Origin: Physocladia obscura
Taxonomy: Eukaryota > Chytridiomycota > Chytridiomycetes > Chytridiales > Chytriomycetaceae
DNA length: 10,359 bases
Assembly: GCA_027596945.1 (NCBI GenBank)
Contig: JADGJH010001375.1
Location: 1-10,359, forward strand
Reading direction: 5' to 3'
A program made the translations under genes and the position numbers. Positions 1 to 8,396 of the stretch are shown here, one piece after another; position 1 is the first letter of the stretch; every line of letters begins with the position of its first letter. The notes under the pieces were generated by a model. It was not told the DNA's origin. It made no database searches and saw only the letters and a list, made by a program, of their open reading frames with translations.

Positions 1-1175
1 ATGAAAATCTTGCCTCCTCCTTCAAAATCAATTCCAATGATCACAGATGATAGCCCGATTTTACCAAAGACACAAAGAGGGAAAGAAGAGCTAAAGGTGC
101 GCAAAGAAATTTGCACTTTTGATTGTGACAAAAAACTTGCGGAGCTGCAACTTCGTATTGTTAGTCCACGTGCAGCAAGTTATCGCGGATTTTATAAAAG
201 CAACTCATCGTACTTTCAAGAAATGTTTAAAAGAGAGAACCAACTCGCGGAACTGCAAAAGCAAAAATGCAGCTTGCAACCAGCTCAACAAGAATTGTTA
301 CAAAAGGCACAAGAAAAGTTTAATGGCGACTTTTATGGTGAATATTCTTCATCATCAACGTACCCCCATGAGCCACCACGTGCACCTGATCCGCCCGCGA
401 CAAGGAGAAATTTCGATAAATACGAACACGACATTTATGCTTATAATTTCAGCTTGCCTTGTGACTCTGCATTTGCGAGCAGCAGTACGTGCAAAAATTT
501 CCCCAGAAAAGCTGAATGTCATTGGACTGAAATTCGCTGGCCTGTAACGAAAATTTTCACCCCCAACTCTTCCTCGCCATACATCGACTTTTCGAAAGAA
601 AGAATCATTCGCGAGCTTCATGAGAAACAATTACAAGCAATGGAATCAAATCTTCGAAATACAATGGAGCCTCCTGTTAAATCCACTGATGCGCTGAGAT
701 TTACTATGTCAAAAACAAAGACCGTTCCGAAAGCGAAGCCAACAGTCTTACTTACTCGGTAAAATATCATCTTATATTCAAATAATACTGAAATTTCAAC
801 AGAGAAAATGCCAAAGGTGTTGTTGAATTTTTGCTGTTGCCTTTGGAACGAAGAAGACATATTACTTTCTCCCAACATGTTAAAGCAAAAAGAGAAGACG
901 GAGTTTATCAGTATGAAACATTGGATGGAGAAAGGGAGACTTTAAAGCATAGACTTTGGGTAAGTCGCAAGAAACTTGTATCAGTTCTGCGGAAGGAAAG
1001 CAGATGCGGCGTGAGGGAAAACACGGAAGTTCAAAGCAGACAAAGTGAGATGTCAGATAATTTGGAGAATGAGCTGCTGCATCAAGATGAACAATTTGGA
1101 GTGCAATGTGATAGACAAATTATTGGACAACTGAAAGGAGTTTTGCATATGGTTTTTGGACATTTTTTGGTCTGA
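1..1175 (+). CDS. Unknown two-exon protein, 376 aa (join 1..758, 803..1175)
   Basis: I do not recognise this protein. The frame starts with ATG at base 1, so the true start may lie outside the window. Exon 1 gives about 252 residues: a lysine-rich N-terminus, a stretch likely to be helical around residues 45-105 (LAELQLR, then LAELQKQK), a Ser/Pro-rich stretch (SSSSTYPHEPPRAPDPP) and a charged, helical segment near 200-215 (ERIIRELHEKQLQAM). The exon 1 frame would stop at 760-762, but a GTAAAA donor at 759 and an acceptor ending TTTCAACAG at 802 rejoin it in phase (cg|a, Arg) to a second open stretch encoding ENAKGVVEFLLLPLERRRHI and on to a TGA at 1173-1175. Exon 2 is hydrophilic and Gln/Glu-rich. 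No signal peptide or membrane segment is visible. The frame stays open for another 27 codons past the TGA, so the 3' end is uncertain. Coding status is likely; function is unknown. Confidence 0.6.
759..802 (+). other. Intron 1 of the unknown first gene, 44 nt
   Basis: Donor GTAAAATATC and acceptor TTTCAACAG. Removing 44 nt joins two frames that are otherwise blocked: exon 1 runs into TAA at 760-762, and the downstream frame is closed by a TGA at 789-791. The length fits the other short introns in the window. Confidence 0.65.
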
Positions 1176-1180
1176 TGTAA

Positions 1181-1816
1181 CAACATGAATGATACCACAA
1201 CAAAAAAAGGAATTGAAAATGTGCAAATTCGATGCGCCGAACAACTTTGGAAAATGTAACGTTCAGTGCAAATAATGAAGCTAGTCTCGATGCTGATAAC
1301 ATAGAAACGGCAGAAAAAATTCAAACAAGGAAAAATTCATACGCAAACTCAAAATCGCAAATCTATTCTGATTCTCGCACAGCTATTGATCTGCGCGATT
1401 TTGAACATGTCGATGACGGTCGGCACGAACTGAGGTCTGCTGCTGGGACTGGAACTGGTGCTACAATCGGAATCGGCATTTGCAATGAATGCCACTGATT
1501 GGACATTAGTGGGAGAAATAAGATTCTTGAAAGCATGAGGGAACATTTTAATAAGACTTTAAGAGTCCCTAGCATGGGTATCAAAACCTTAGCATGGATT
1601 TTCAAAGAGCTTTCTATGTATTGAACAATCTTGACGGGTTTAACGGGAATCATAAAGGAGAAGATGCATAAAGAAGTGAATGAAACAATGATGAATCATT
1701 GACTTTCATCTTATATTGGTAGATTTTGCAATAAAACCAAAAGAAGAACTGAAATTCTTCTGCTTCAGAGTTACTCCAAAGATTCTTGCTCTTCCCAGAA
1801 GCGACATTTTGATTAA
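1181..1816 (+). pseudogene. TGA-interrupted open frame (decayed gene or unresolved exons)
   Basis: One forward frame has no TAA or TAG from 1181 to the TAA at 1814-1816 (about 212 codons) but has TGA at 1190, 1214, 1496, 1622 and 1700. The clean block 1217-1498 encodes an Asn/Ser/Asp-rich stretch including LDADNIETAEKIQ and ends in a Gly/Thr run (GTGTGATIGIGICNECH). After the TGA at 1496 the frame gives a protein-like stretch with NKTLRVPSMGIKTLAWIFK. It could be 3' exons of the first gene or the remains of a separate gene. I found no set of introns of ordinary length that removes all the TGAs in phase. One possible join, donor GTAACG at 1256 to an acceptor at 1329 (74 nt), links the frame after the first gene's TGA to this one. 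No family recognised. An AATAAA at 1728-1733 might be a polyadenylation signal for this strand. Confidence 0.35.
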
Positions 1817-2019
1817 AAACTCAACGGCAGTTTATGAAAACTGTGGGTTTTGTAGAAAGCACTTCCTGGTATACCAAATACAGGTTGGAGTTGAGAACGT
1901 TACTTAATATTATCTGCCACGACATTCCCAATTCAAAAACAAGCCAGGAGGGAAAACAACACATATCTTCATAAAGAGTCTTGGAAAAAGTAATGAACGA
2001 ATAGGAAACAAGAAATATA
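1817..2019. other. Intergenic, between the plus-strand frame and EBP 3' end
   Basis: About 200 bases with no convincing coding frame or structure. A short plus-strand ORF (1716-1907) overlaps its left half but begins with TTG and matches nothing I can defend. The 3' end of the minus-strand EBP transcript must lie here; I see no canonical AATAAA for it close to the stop, only AT-rich variants. Confidence 0.4.
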
Positions 2020-2768
2020 TTATGCTTTCTTTGGCTTCGTTGCTGCGATCTTAGGATAAGCATTGAGAGCTTTGAGAATAATCCCCCCACTGTGTCTAGC
2101 AATCAAAACTGGAACAATAACCCAAGGAATATTGAAGCTCCAAAAATACACGTAAAAATGTAAAAACTTTGGGCTTGCGTGAGTAAAGTTCTCAAAAATT
2201 TCAGTGCCATAATAAAGTAGAACACCGTATAGCTGACCCAAACTAATAATAAATTGAAGCAAGTAGCGCGAAGGGTGGGAATAGTATATCAAATATGCAG
2301 CAACTGGGGAAAGCAAACCCCAGAAAACCTTAAAAAAAAAGTTGGTGTCCGAAAATTAATTTACATTTGACTTCCAGGTATAAGCAAGCATACCGCTGTA
2401 AAGCCTTCCATAATAACAACGAATGGATCACTACTCATATATCTTGAGTCACTCATTCCGTATTCTTTCCATATAGCACTCAACACAGTCTGTTGACCAG
2501 CAATAGTCTTGTTATTCCATGCGAAATAGCCTTCGACAAAGAAGTGGATAACCGCACATGTGATAAACCAGACAAAAACCAGACGAGTATTCCGATCGAC
2601 AGTTTTGCGACAAATAAGAAAAACTGCAAACCCAATCGTAGATCCGACAAGTGTAAAGAAGATTGCCAGAGTTTTCTGCATAGACAGTTGTGATGGAGTG
2701 TAATGCTCGAGAACTAAGCTCGGCGGAAAGTAAGGATGCTGCGGGTGTTGCTTTAGATGCACAACCAT
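2020..2768 (-). CDS. EBP: Sterol delta8-delta7 isomerase, emopamil-binding protein (EBP), complement(join 2020..2328, 2394..2768)
   Basis: EBP moves the ring-B double bond of delta8 sterols to delta7 late in sterol synthesis; it is an integral membrane protein of the endoplasmic reticulum. Two exons give 227 aa, against 230 in human EBP. Visible landmarks: HPYFPP at 11-16 (human HPYWPQ); HFFVEG at 75-80 with the family catalytic His75 and Glu79; WKEYGMSDSRY at 100-110 (human WKEYAKGDSRY); MEGFTA with Glu121 and Thr124; QFIISLGQLYG at 150-160 (human QLVVSVGQIYG); NIPW with Asn191 and Trp194, matching human Asn193 and Trp196. All ligand-contact residues I know for this family are kept. Several hydrophobic segments fit the usual four to five membrane helices. 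The C-terminus KPKKA is a lysine ER-retrieval type signal. The ATG at 2768 is chosen because it gives the family's normal N-terminus. The TAA stop is at 2020-2022. The frame also stays open upstream to beyond 3011, so a longer form is possible. Assignment to the family is near certain. The paralogue EBPL is less likely given the complete active site. Confidence 0.95.
2329..2393 (-). other. EBP: EBP intron, 65 nt, phase 0
   Basis: On the minus strand the donor is GCG|GTATGC and the acceptor is a T-run ending TTTTAAG. Splicing joins EGFTA directly to VFWGLL, which restores the family's conserved stretch across this point. Reading through it instead hits a stop soon after the donor. Confidence 0.9.
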
Positions 2769-3011
2769 TATTTGCCCGTCTGTTTTTTCAGTTTTTTTTC
2801 CATCAGGCCATCTCAGATGACAAAAACAAATTGATGCAGAAAGCACTATGCAAACACAGGTAAAGGGAAAAACGGCACACCAGGTTTGATCAACTAATTT
2901 CACATTCAAAAATAGGCAAATCGCTAGAAAAGATCTCGAAATTGCTGTTGCTGAATCGGAACTCATTGGTCTCGACCCAAAATACAACCTAAAGAACAGC
3001 AGGAAACTCAA
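2769..3011 (-). other. Open frame upstream of and in frame with EBP (5' leader or N-terminal extension)
   Basis: The EBP frame is free of stops for 81 codons upstream of the chosen ATG. Another in-frame ATG (at about 2966, MSSDSATAIS) would add 66 residues including a hydrophobic, Cys-rich stretch (CAVFPFTCVCIVLSASICF) long enough for one membrane helix. EBP family members usually begin close to the HPY motif, so I treat this as leader. A real extended isoform or an upstream exon cannot be excluded. Confidence 0.35.
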
Positions 3012-3110
3012 GAAATTCTGACTATGTATTATTATAAATTTTTGGCATTTTTTACGCGTTTTTGTTCATTATTAAAATTTTAAATACATGACTGCTATTA
3101 GTAACAAAAA
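3009..3110 (+). repeat. Direct repeat, left copy (~100 bp)
   Basis: Begins CAAGAAATT, contains TATTATAAATTT and a best-conserved core TTTTTGTTCATTA followed by TTTTAAATACATG and CTGCTAT. The second copy lies at 3681-3780 in the same orientation. It starts immediately upstream of the open frame that precedes EBP. Confidence 0.7.
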
Positions 3111-3371
3111 AAAATAATGAATTTCAATGCATTTAAAATGACAACAATGCATAAGAGAAATTTTTAATGCCACATAGATGTATTTTGCATACTTGCTATG
3201 CACTGAAATATTTTGATTTTATTTCTGCAATGGGCTAAAAATATTTTGCTTACAAACATCATTTGGAAACTCAAGAGTTACACAGATGTAGATTTATTTG
3301 TGAATTCCAGTAGAAAAAAGATGGATAATCTTTGATTTTGGAGTGGAGAAAATGACTCAGTTCTCCAACCT
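3111..3371. other. AT-rich intergenic DNA
   Basis: No coding frame of any weight. Contains short A and T runs. An AATAAA in minus-strand sense lies at about 3293-3298, roughly 75 bases beyond the stop of the small minus-strand ORF at 3372-3599. Confidence 0.5.
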
Positions 3372-3599
3372 TTATTTGGGGTCGGCACGTTGGAGAAAGA
3401 GCAATTCTTCCCATATCAAAAGTTGACATAAAATATAATTGATGCTGGGAAGTTTGTCAATTTTACTAGTTATTGGACTGATCACCTCCAGCGCAAATAG
3501 GTTAATAAATTTAAAGTCTGTTTCGAAGTTTTGTACGCATTTTGAACTTTTGGATATTTGACTTTGATCTGGTTGTCTTTTACAAACTATGGTTTCCAT
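3372..3599 (-). CDS. Small hypothetical ORF, 75 aa
   Basis: ATG at 3599 to TAA at 3372. The peptide starts METIVCKRQPDQSQ and ends LLFLQRADPK with no signal peptide and no recognisable domain. A stop (TAA) lies three codons before the ATG, so it is not an extension of something longer in this frame. A minus-strand AATAAA at ~3296 is at a plausible distance. It sits between the two copies of the direct repeat. It could be chance; nothing links it to a known family. Confidence 0.22.
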   Translation of the reverse strand: METIVCKRQPDQSQISKSSKCVQNFETDFKFINLFALEVISPITSKIDKLPSINYILCQLLIWEELLFLQRADPK

Positions 3600-3680
3600 T
3601 TCAATTTATTAAACAAAGCAAATTTTATCGACCTTCTGCACAGAAGTAAATTACACACTTCAAATATAGCTTCTGTAACA

Positions 3681-3780
3681 CAAGAAATTGTAACAATATA
3701 TTATAAATTTTTTTGTCACTTCATGTATTTTTGTTCATTACTAAAGTTTTAAATACATGCCTGCTATGAGTAATAAATGA
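3681..3780 (+). repeat. Direct repeat, right copy (~100 bp)
   Basis: Same orientation as 3009-3110, offset by about 670 bases. The core TTTTTGTTCATTA, AAATACATG and CTGCTATGAGTAA is almost the same in both; the middle has diverged by substitutions and small indels. Confidence 0.7.
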
Positions 3781-4216
3781 ACCAAATTCTTCCTCTTCAT
3801 CTATCTCATCCAAACCTTTTTACTGCTTTTGCTATTCTCTTCCTCTTCTGGCCAGGAAGTTAAAAATTGATGTGAACTTGAGTGCTGATATTGATGTTGT
3901 GCTTTGATCAAATTAAAAAACTGTTAATTATATAATTTGTGTAACAAAAATATCTGTCAGACAGATTTTAAATTAAAAATTATCAGAAATTTTTCGTAAA
4001 TGTAAATATTTGAGGAATGTAATGCAATTTTTTAAAAAATTTTATGTGTTTCAAATGTATCTTTGAAATCGATCCTGATTTAATGATTTATTGTAATGAA
4101 AAAAAAAATTAATTACACAAACATTATTAATATATTAATACGGCAGTGCGAATTTCATTGCTGCAAATGCAATAAAAATCTTTTTTTCATTTTGTAAAGT
4201 AATTGCTAACATTAAA
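3781..4216. other. AT-rich intergenic DNA with a short palindrome
   Basis: No coding frame. Very AT-rich, with runs such as ATTAATATATTAATA near 4125. ATCTGTCAGACAGAT at 3952-3966 is a perfect inverted repeat about a central A. A related CAGATATAGATATGTCTGTCA occurs near 4236-4256. I see no further structure. Confidence 0.5.
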
Positions 4217-4351
4217 ATGCCTTGTCAGAAATTTTCAGATATAGATATGTCTGTCAATGCATTCCAATTATTTCCTGATGAAGTTAATCGCACCAAGATT
4301 TGCATTCATTACATGCAGAAATCAAGAATTTCCAAAAAGTTACACAGTTAA
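4217..4351 (+). CDS. Short ORF, 44 aa, overlapping the next frame
   Basis: ATG at 4217 to TAA at 4349-4351; starts MPCQKFSDIDMSVNAFQLFP. It overlaps, in another frame, the 5' part of the membrane-protein-like gene at 4288-4706. It may be that gene's first exon displaced by a frameshift or an unseen intron, since it ends where the other frame takes over. No family recognised. Confidence 0.22.
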   Translation: MPCQKFSDIDMSVNAFQLFPDEVNRTKICIHYMQKSRISKKLHS

Positions 4352-4706
4352 AAGACTCGAAAATCGAGAAATTTCCCAAGCTGACAAAAGAACCTGACTT
4401 GAATAAAAATCATATTGAAACACTGGAAATGTGCTTGGAGATGAGGAATGTTTTTTTTTCTTTTTTTTTTTTCTCGATTTTTTATTTAGTATAACAGTAG
4501 CAGCATCAATTCTAGTCGTTGGAATATTGATATGTTTTTCTATGTCGTATCTTGCCGCAATATGGGAAGATTGCAGTAATAAAGAAGATTGAGAAACCTT
4601 TTTGAAAACACTGTCAATATATCAGCCTAAAAATTATTATGATCCAATATATCTTGGAATTTCTTGCACGGAGTTTCCAGAAGTCGTTGGATTAAGTATG
4701 CGATAG
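4288..4706 (+). pseudogene. Membrane-protein-like gene fragment, interrupted by TGA (4288..4430, 4490..4706)
   Basis: The first block (open from 4288) is Lys/Glu-rich, with KVTQLKDSKIEKFPKLTK. A donor GTGCTTGG at 4431 and an acceptor after a long T-rich tract ending TTATTTAG at 4489 give a 59-nt intron and join the frames in phase 2. The next block then encodes a clear hydrophobic helix, ITVAASILVVGILICF, followed by an acidic tail and a TGA at 4590-4592. The same frame goes on for 37 more protein-like codons, including IYQPKNYYDPIYLGISCTEF, to a TAG at 4704-4706. With the TGA taken as the stop this is the C-terminus of a single-pass membrane protein; the open stretch beyond suggests a longer ancestor that was truncated. 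No upstream exon with a start codon could be joined cleanly. Family unknown. Confidence 0.4.
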
Positions 4707-4997
4707 AAATGAAGCGCCCTGTTGGAAAAGAATATAAATGATCAAGATAAAAATGACAAACTAGGTAGTGTAAAAACGTGATGGAATTTCAGTCTAAATC
4801 CGAGTAATTACCTGTTGAAGGAGAATATTGATAATTATGAAACCTAGTTTATCATTGATAATTATCTTAAGAAATAGAAATATACGCCTCAATATTGGGT
4901 GAAACTCTAAATCTGAAATTGGCGTGGAACTGGGTTTCTTGAAAAAATGCTTGTTTAGTCAGCAGTTTTTCTTTTTTGTTTGAATTTTCAATTTGCA
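4707..4997. other. Intergenic DNA upstream of the large acidic-protein gene
   Basis: No coding frame. The 12-mer ATTGATAATTAT occurs twice, at 4827-4838 and 4854-4865, flanking CCTAGTTTATC-type sequence. A T-rich tract at 4964-4980 lies just before the ATG at 4998. I see no clear TATA box or initiator; the promoter of the downstream gene should lie here. Confidence 0.4.
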
Positions 4998-7900
4998 ATG
5001 AACAAGAAGGGAAAAGGTGTTCGAGTTAAATCAGCAGAAGGCGAACAGCTTGCAGTGACGGTAACCGTATGGCTGGAAAGTGAGCGTAGAAAAGAAGACG
5101 AAGATAAAGAAGAAGAAGAAGAAAGCAAATGGATGGAAGAGAATGAACTGATAGAGAGGATAAACAACAATAACAACGATAACAACGGTTGCAACGGTAT
5201 CGACAATAACCACATGTTGCGCACGCCGCTGCGATTTGTGCTTCCCGTCGACGCGTCGAGTTATGTTTCGCAGCTCCACCGCTTGCTGTGTGAGCCGCTG
5301 CTCGACCTGTGTTCGATGTTACGCGGCCGCTCACTCGCAATCAGTCCGCTACTCGACCATTTGATTCTTCACATTGAAGAGTGAGCCAACGTTTCGTTGA
5401 TGCATTCTTTTGCCTCTTTTTTTCGCCTGTAATTCAATATCCACTTAGTCTCCTGACCAATGCCAGCTATCGCTCCCCCCTCGATGCCGAGCTTCTCCCA
5501 TCGTTTTCGCTTAAACAGTGCGGCTACTTGACCCTGCAGCCGCCACTTCTCAAGGTTGTTTTATTTGGTGTTCCCGCCCAAATCTACGCGTGCCTTTTTC
5601 CTCACTCGCAGTCACGCAAACACCACTTTGTAGGCTTGAACTCACCAGCTGTATCGTCTCCCTCAATTCTGACATCAACAGGTTTTTTGTTTAGCATATT
5701 GTTCTGGTGTATTTTGCTACTCATCGTTGCATCAATTCAACAGATTTACATCGCGTTAATGAATCCCCGTCTCCCAAAAAAAATCTTCCGTGAGAAAACT
5801 ACAAAAAGAAGAATACGACGGCGATGAAGTCATTCAAGACTCTCAAGATTCTGTCGCAGAAACGGGTAAGCAAATAGATACACATTCTCAAGAAAATGTA
5901 AATGAATCAAACCAACAAGTATCTATTTCAAATCAAAAAGAATCGCGAAATTCAGTGCAAAGCACTCATCATGAATTAATGGCGGCAATTTCCTTTAGCC
6001 GCAAAAACTTTGCAACCAGCCCTATTTTCGTCACTCCTCGTAAATTTAGCACGACAGATAGTGATATTACTGTTGACGAACAGTCTATTATTCAGCCAGT
6101 TTATTCTGAAGCCCAGTCATCTATATCGACAGAAGTAGAAACTGAATTATATAGCAGAAGTCATTGTCCGTTGAATGAAACCGAATTTGATGACGAAAAG
6201 CAAATGCAAACTGATTCTTTAGATATATTGCCTTCATCACCCTCATTGATGGAGCATCAGATCAAAATTTTGGCCGAAGCAACCTCCAGAAAACAATTGA
6301 AAGAATTACAACTCTCAAAAACAGTTAATCAAAAATCACTTTCGCTTCCGCTACAGCCAATATCAATCACAGAAAATCACGAATTTCTCAAACACTCCAG
6401 TTTTAATGAATCTTCTGTATTTGCAACTCCTGTAACACGTTCGCTCACTATTCTAAAAACAACGACCAATTTTGCGTCCGTGCTTGCACAGAATGTTGCA
6501 AGTATTGCGCCACCTGATTCGCCTGCAGTCACCCTTTTGGACGTGCAAATTCTGTCGAACAGACCACTTTCACAGTCGCCGAAACTTCCTGCATCGTTGG
6601 TGTCAATAGGTCGCTCCAATTCGCAACTCCCGCCGACAATGGCCATGATTGTTGATGATTCTGATGGTTCTGATGACGATAATGAGAAAAGTGATGGAGA
6701 AAAAAATTATGGTGGCGAGGACGATAAAAAAAATGACGATGAGAATGTGGAGCACGATGAAGATAATGATGGGAACGGTGAAAAATATGCTGAAAAATCA
6801 GCTTTCGAAGTACCTGGTAATCGAAAATTAGATTCAGTGTCGCCACTGAAAGTTGTTAGAACGACGGCAGAAGCAACGGGAAATATAACAATGACCATGC
6901 ATGAAGTTAATGATGTCAACTACGATGACAGCGAAAGTGAATACGAGTATGTGGAGATAGAAGTTCAGGTAGAAGTTGAAGTCGATAGTGATGGAAACGA
7001 AATCCCTCTTTTAAGAAGTGAAAACAACATCCGAGAATTGTCGGATAACGGCAATGACACAGCGGAAAGCATACTTCGCGAAGAAAAAATTGATGGTGTA
7101 AATAATGACAGTGAAAAATGTCATGTCTCCAAAACACAAAAACCTGTAGCGGAACATAGCAGTGACCACGAAAAGTATGAAAGCAATCCAAATGAAAATA
7201 ATAATGGCCAAGGCCTCAATAAAATCGAAAATGCACGGTTTTATGAGAAAAAACAACAGATAAATTCGAAAAAAGAAGCAAAAATTGATTTGGAAATCAT
7301 AGAAATGACACAGTTAATGGATCAAAATGAAGAAAATTTTGGGGACGAATCCGATCTAGAATCTTCAAATGGTGTTGCTGATGATACTGGCGGTCATGAT
7401 GATGATGATGAAATTGTATTGAAAACTCCATCAGAATCAGAAAACGAGTCGACAACAACAACAGCAAAAATTCCACGCCCCCCGCTTATTATAAATGACG
7501 AAGACGATGAAAGACAATTCCCTCTCTTGTGTCAAGATTCCGGCCCACTGTTTTCACTAAGCGAGTATGAGCCACCGTATGTTCCTCGAATTCCTGACAC
7601 GCAAGAATCTCAAGTTTCATCGACTATTCCTCTATCTTCGAGAAGAGGGAGAGCTCCTAATTTGCCAGATTCGCAAATCCCTATCACGTCAATCGCAACT
7701 AGTTCCGGAAACACAACACCCGAAACATTTCTTGACTTTACAGTTTCAGCTGTTCCGCCACAGCCTGCCATTGTTTCACCTCCCGCATTATCCCGACTGT
7801 CTGATGAAAAACCCACGGCAACTGCAATTCTACCACATCTACGCTATCAACCAACAAGAAGGCAAATGTCTGGTGATGGTTTCGGAAGACTACATACAAC

Positions 7901-8333
7901 TTTAAAGGATATATCCGATAAATTTTCATTTTTTAGAAAATCTGGCGGGACAGGGACCAGTGTGAATCAAGGAGGGATTGTAACGCCAGCCACAACAATA
8001 ACGTCCACAAAAAATAGTGATGATAGTGACGGTAATAATGACGATGATGACAACGATGACGAATCAAATAATTCAGATTCAGATTCAAATAGCAGCGAGA
8101 GTAGTAGCGATTCCAGTAACAAAGTGGAATCAAAAAAACGAAGTCACGGTCCGCAGTTTGCAGGAGCTGAAAAAAAACGGAAACGAATGGATCGGAGAAA
8201 ATCATTGTTTGGATTGTTAGCAAAAGATAGTGAGTTTTCGCTTTCTCTTATTGTAAGTTACTCAATGTTTCTCTTTACATCAGGCACGAAATCTAGGCGG
8301 TATAGCGATCGGCATAGTGTTCATGAAAAATAA
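4998..8333 (+). CDS. Large acidic, Ser/Asp-rich, probably nuclear protein, ~1,030 aa, five exons (frame break at 5776-5783)
   Basis: Proposed exons 4998-5380, 5449-5554, 5612-5681, 5744-8229, 8284-8333. The ATG at 4998 is the first in frame. Exon 1 encodes a short Val/Thr-rich stretch, an acidic Glu run (EDEDKEEEEES), an Asn-rich tract (INNNNNDNNGCNG) and then the most domain-like part: LPVDASSYVSQLHRLLCEPL and LLDHLILHIE. Exon 4 is a low-complexity acidic region with Asp/Asn/Glu blocks near 6650-6790, 7390-7420 and 8010-8115, a Val/Glu repeat (VEIEVQVEVEV), and SQ/TQ motifs (IQDSQDS, HSQEN, DTQESQ, DSQIP). A basic cluster (KKRKRMDRRK) at 8128-8202 looks like a nuclear localisation signal. 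The final exon ends SVHEK before TAA. Exons 3 and 4 do not share a frame: one base must be added at the A8 run (5776-5783) for the splice set given here. The long part of exon 4 is certain; the 5' structure is moderately sure. Acidic, SQ-rich nuclear proteins often act in chromatin or DNA-damage responses, but I infer no specific function. Confidence 0.7.
5381..5448 (+). other. Intron 1 of the acidic-protein gene, 68 nt (86 nt if the second acceptor is used)
   Basis: Donor GA|GTGAGC; acceptor CCACTTAG at 5448. A second acceptor, CAATGCCAG at 5466, keeps the same frame and would drop six residues, so both products are in frame. The unspliced frame stops inside the donor (gag tga). Confidence 0.65.
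5555..5611 (+). other. Probable intron 2 of the acidic-protein gene, 57 nt
   Basis: Donor AAG|GTTGTT is weak, but the acceptor CTTTTTCCTCACTCGCAG is strong. Both ends are phase 0 and the length is a multiple of three, so retention also keeps the frame. The retained reading is hydrophobic (VVLFGVPAQIYACLFP), unlike its neighbours. Confidence 0.5.
5682..5743 (+). other. Probable intron 3 of the acidic-protein gene, 62 nt
   Basis: Donor CAACAG|GTTTTTTG, acceptor ATTCAACAG. If not removed, the frame gives a membrane-like stretch (GFLFSILFWCILLLIVASI) out of place in this hydrophilic protein. If removed, exon 4 begins with LHRVNESPSPKK, in keeping with the rest, but then runs into TGA at 5791-5793 unless the A8 run is one base longer. 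Confidence 0.5.
8230..8283 (+). other. Last intron of the acidic-protein gene, 54 nt
   Basis: Donor GATA|GTGAGT (strong) and acceptor CTCTTTACATCAG. Being 54 nt it does not shift frame, so the unspliced ORF stays open, but it would insert a hydrophobic stretch (FSLSLIVSYSMFLFTS) between the basic cluster and the basic C-terminus. Splicing gives a continuous basic tail. Confidence 0.75.
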
Positions 8334-8334
8334 A
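8329..8334 (+). terminator. Polyadenylation signal AATAAA overlapping the stop codon
   Basis: AATAAA shares bases with the TAA stop of the acidic-protein gene. If used, the transcript would have a 3' UTR of only about 10-30 bases, ending before the next ORF's ATG at 8397. Confidence 0.4.
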
Positions 8335-8396
8335 AATTAAAACGTGAGTTTATTTTTGAAAGACAGAAAAAAAAAATTGTGATTTCAAGAAAGACA

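Noticed and set aside
960..984. GTAAGT...TATCAG as a 25-nt intron in exon 2 of the first gene
   Set aside because: Shorter than any other intron here, and the unspliced frame reads through it with ordinary protein sequence. A 44-nt version ending at 1003 runs into a stop.
1363..1653. Minus-strand 96-codon ORF opposite the TGA-interrupted frame
   Set aside because: Proline and leucine runs come from the complement of the Gly/Thr-rich plus-strand block; no supporting splice or family signal.
1716..1907. 63-codon plus-strand ORF as an MSP-domain fragment
   Set aside because: Only a vague likeness in a few residues, no ATG start, and it conflicts with the longer protein-like frame ending at 1816.
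4988..5340. Three overlapping minus-strand ORFs opposite exon 1 of the acidic-protein gene
   Set aside because: Ser/Leu- and Cys/Arg-rich readings are shadows of the GAA and AAC repeats on the plus strand.
6529..7256. Minus-strand His- and Ser-rich ORFs opposite exon 4
   Set aside because: They mirror the GAT/GAA repeats of the acidic protein; low complexity with no independent evidence.
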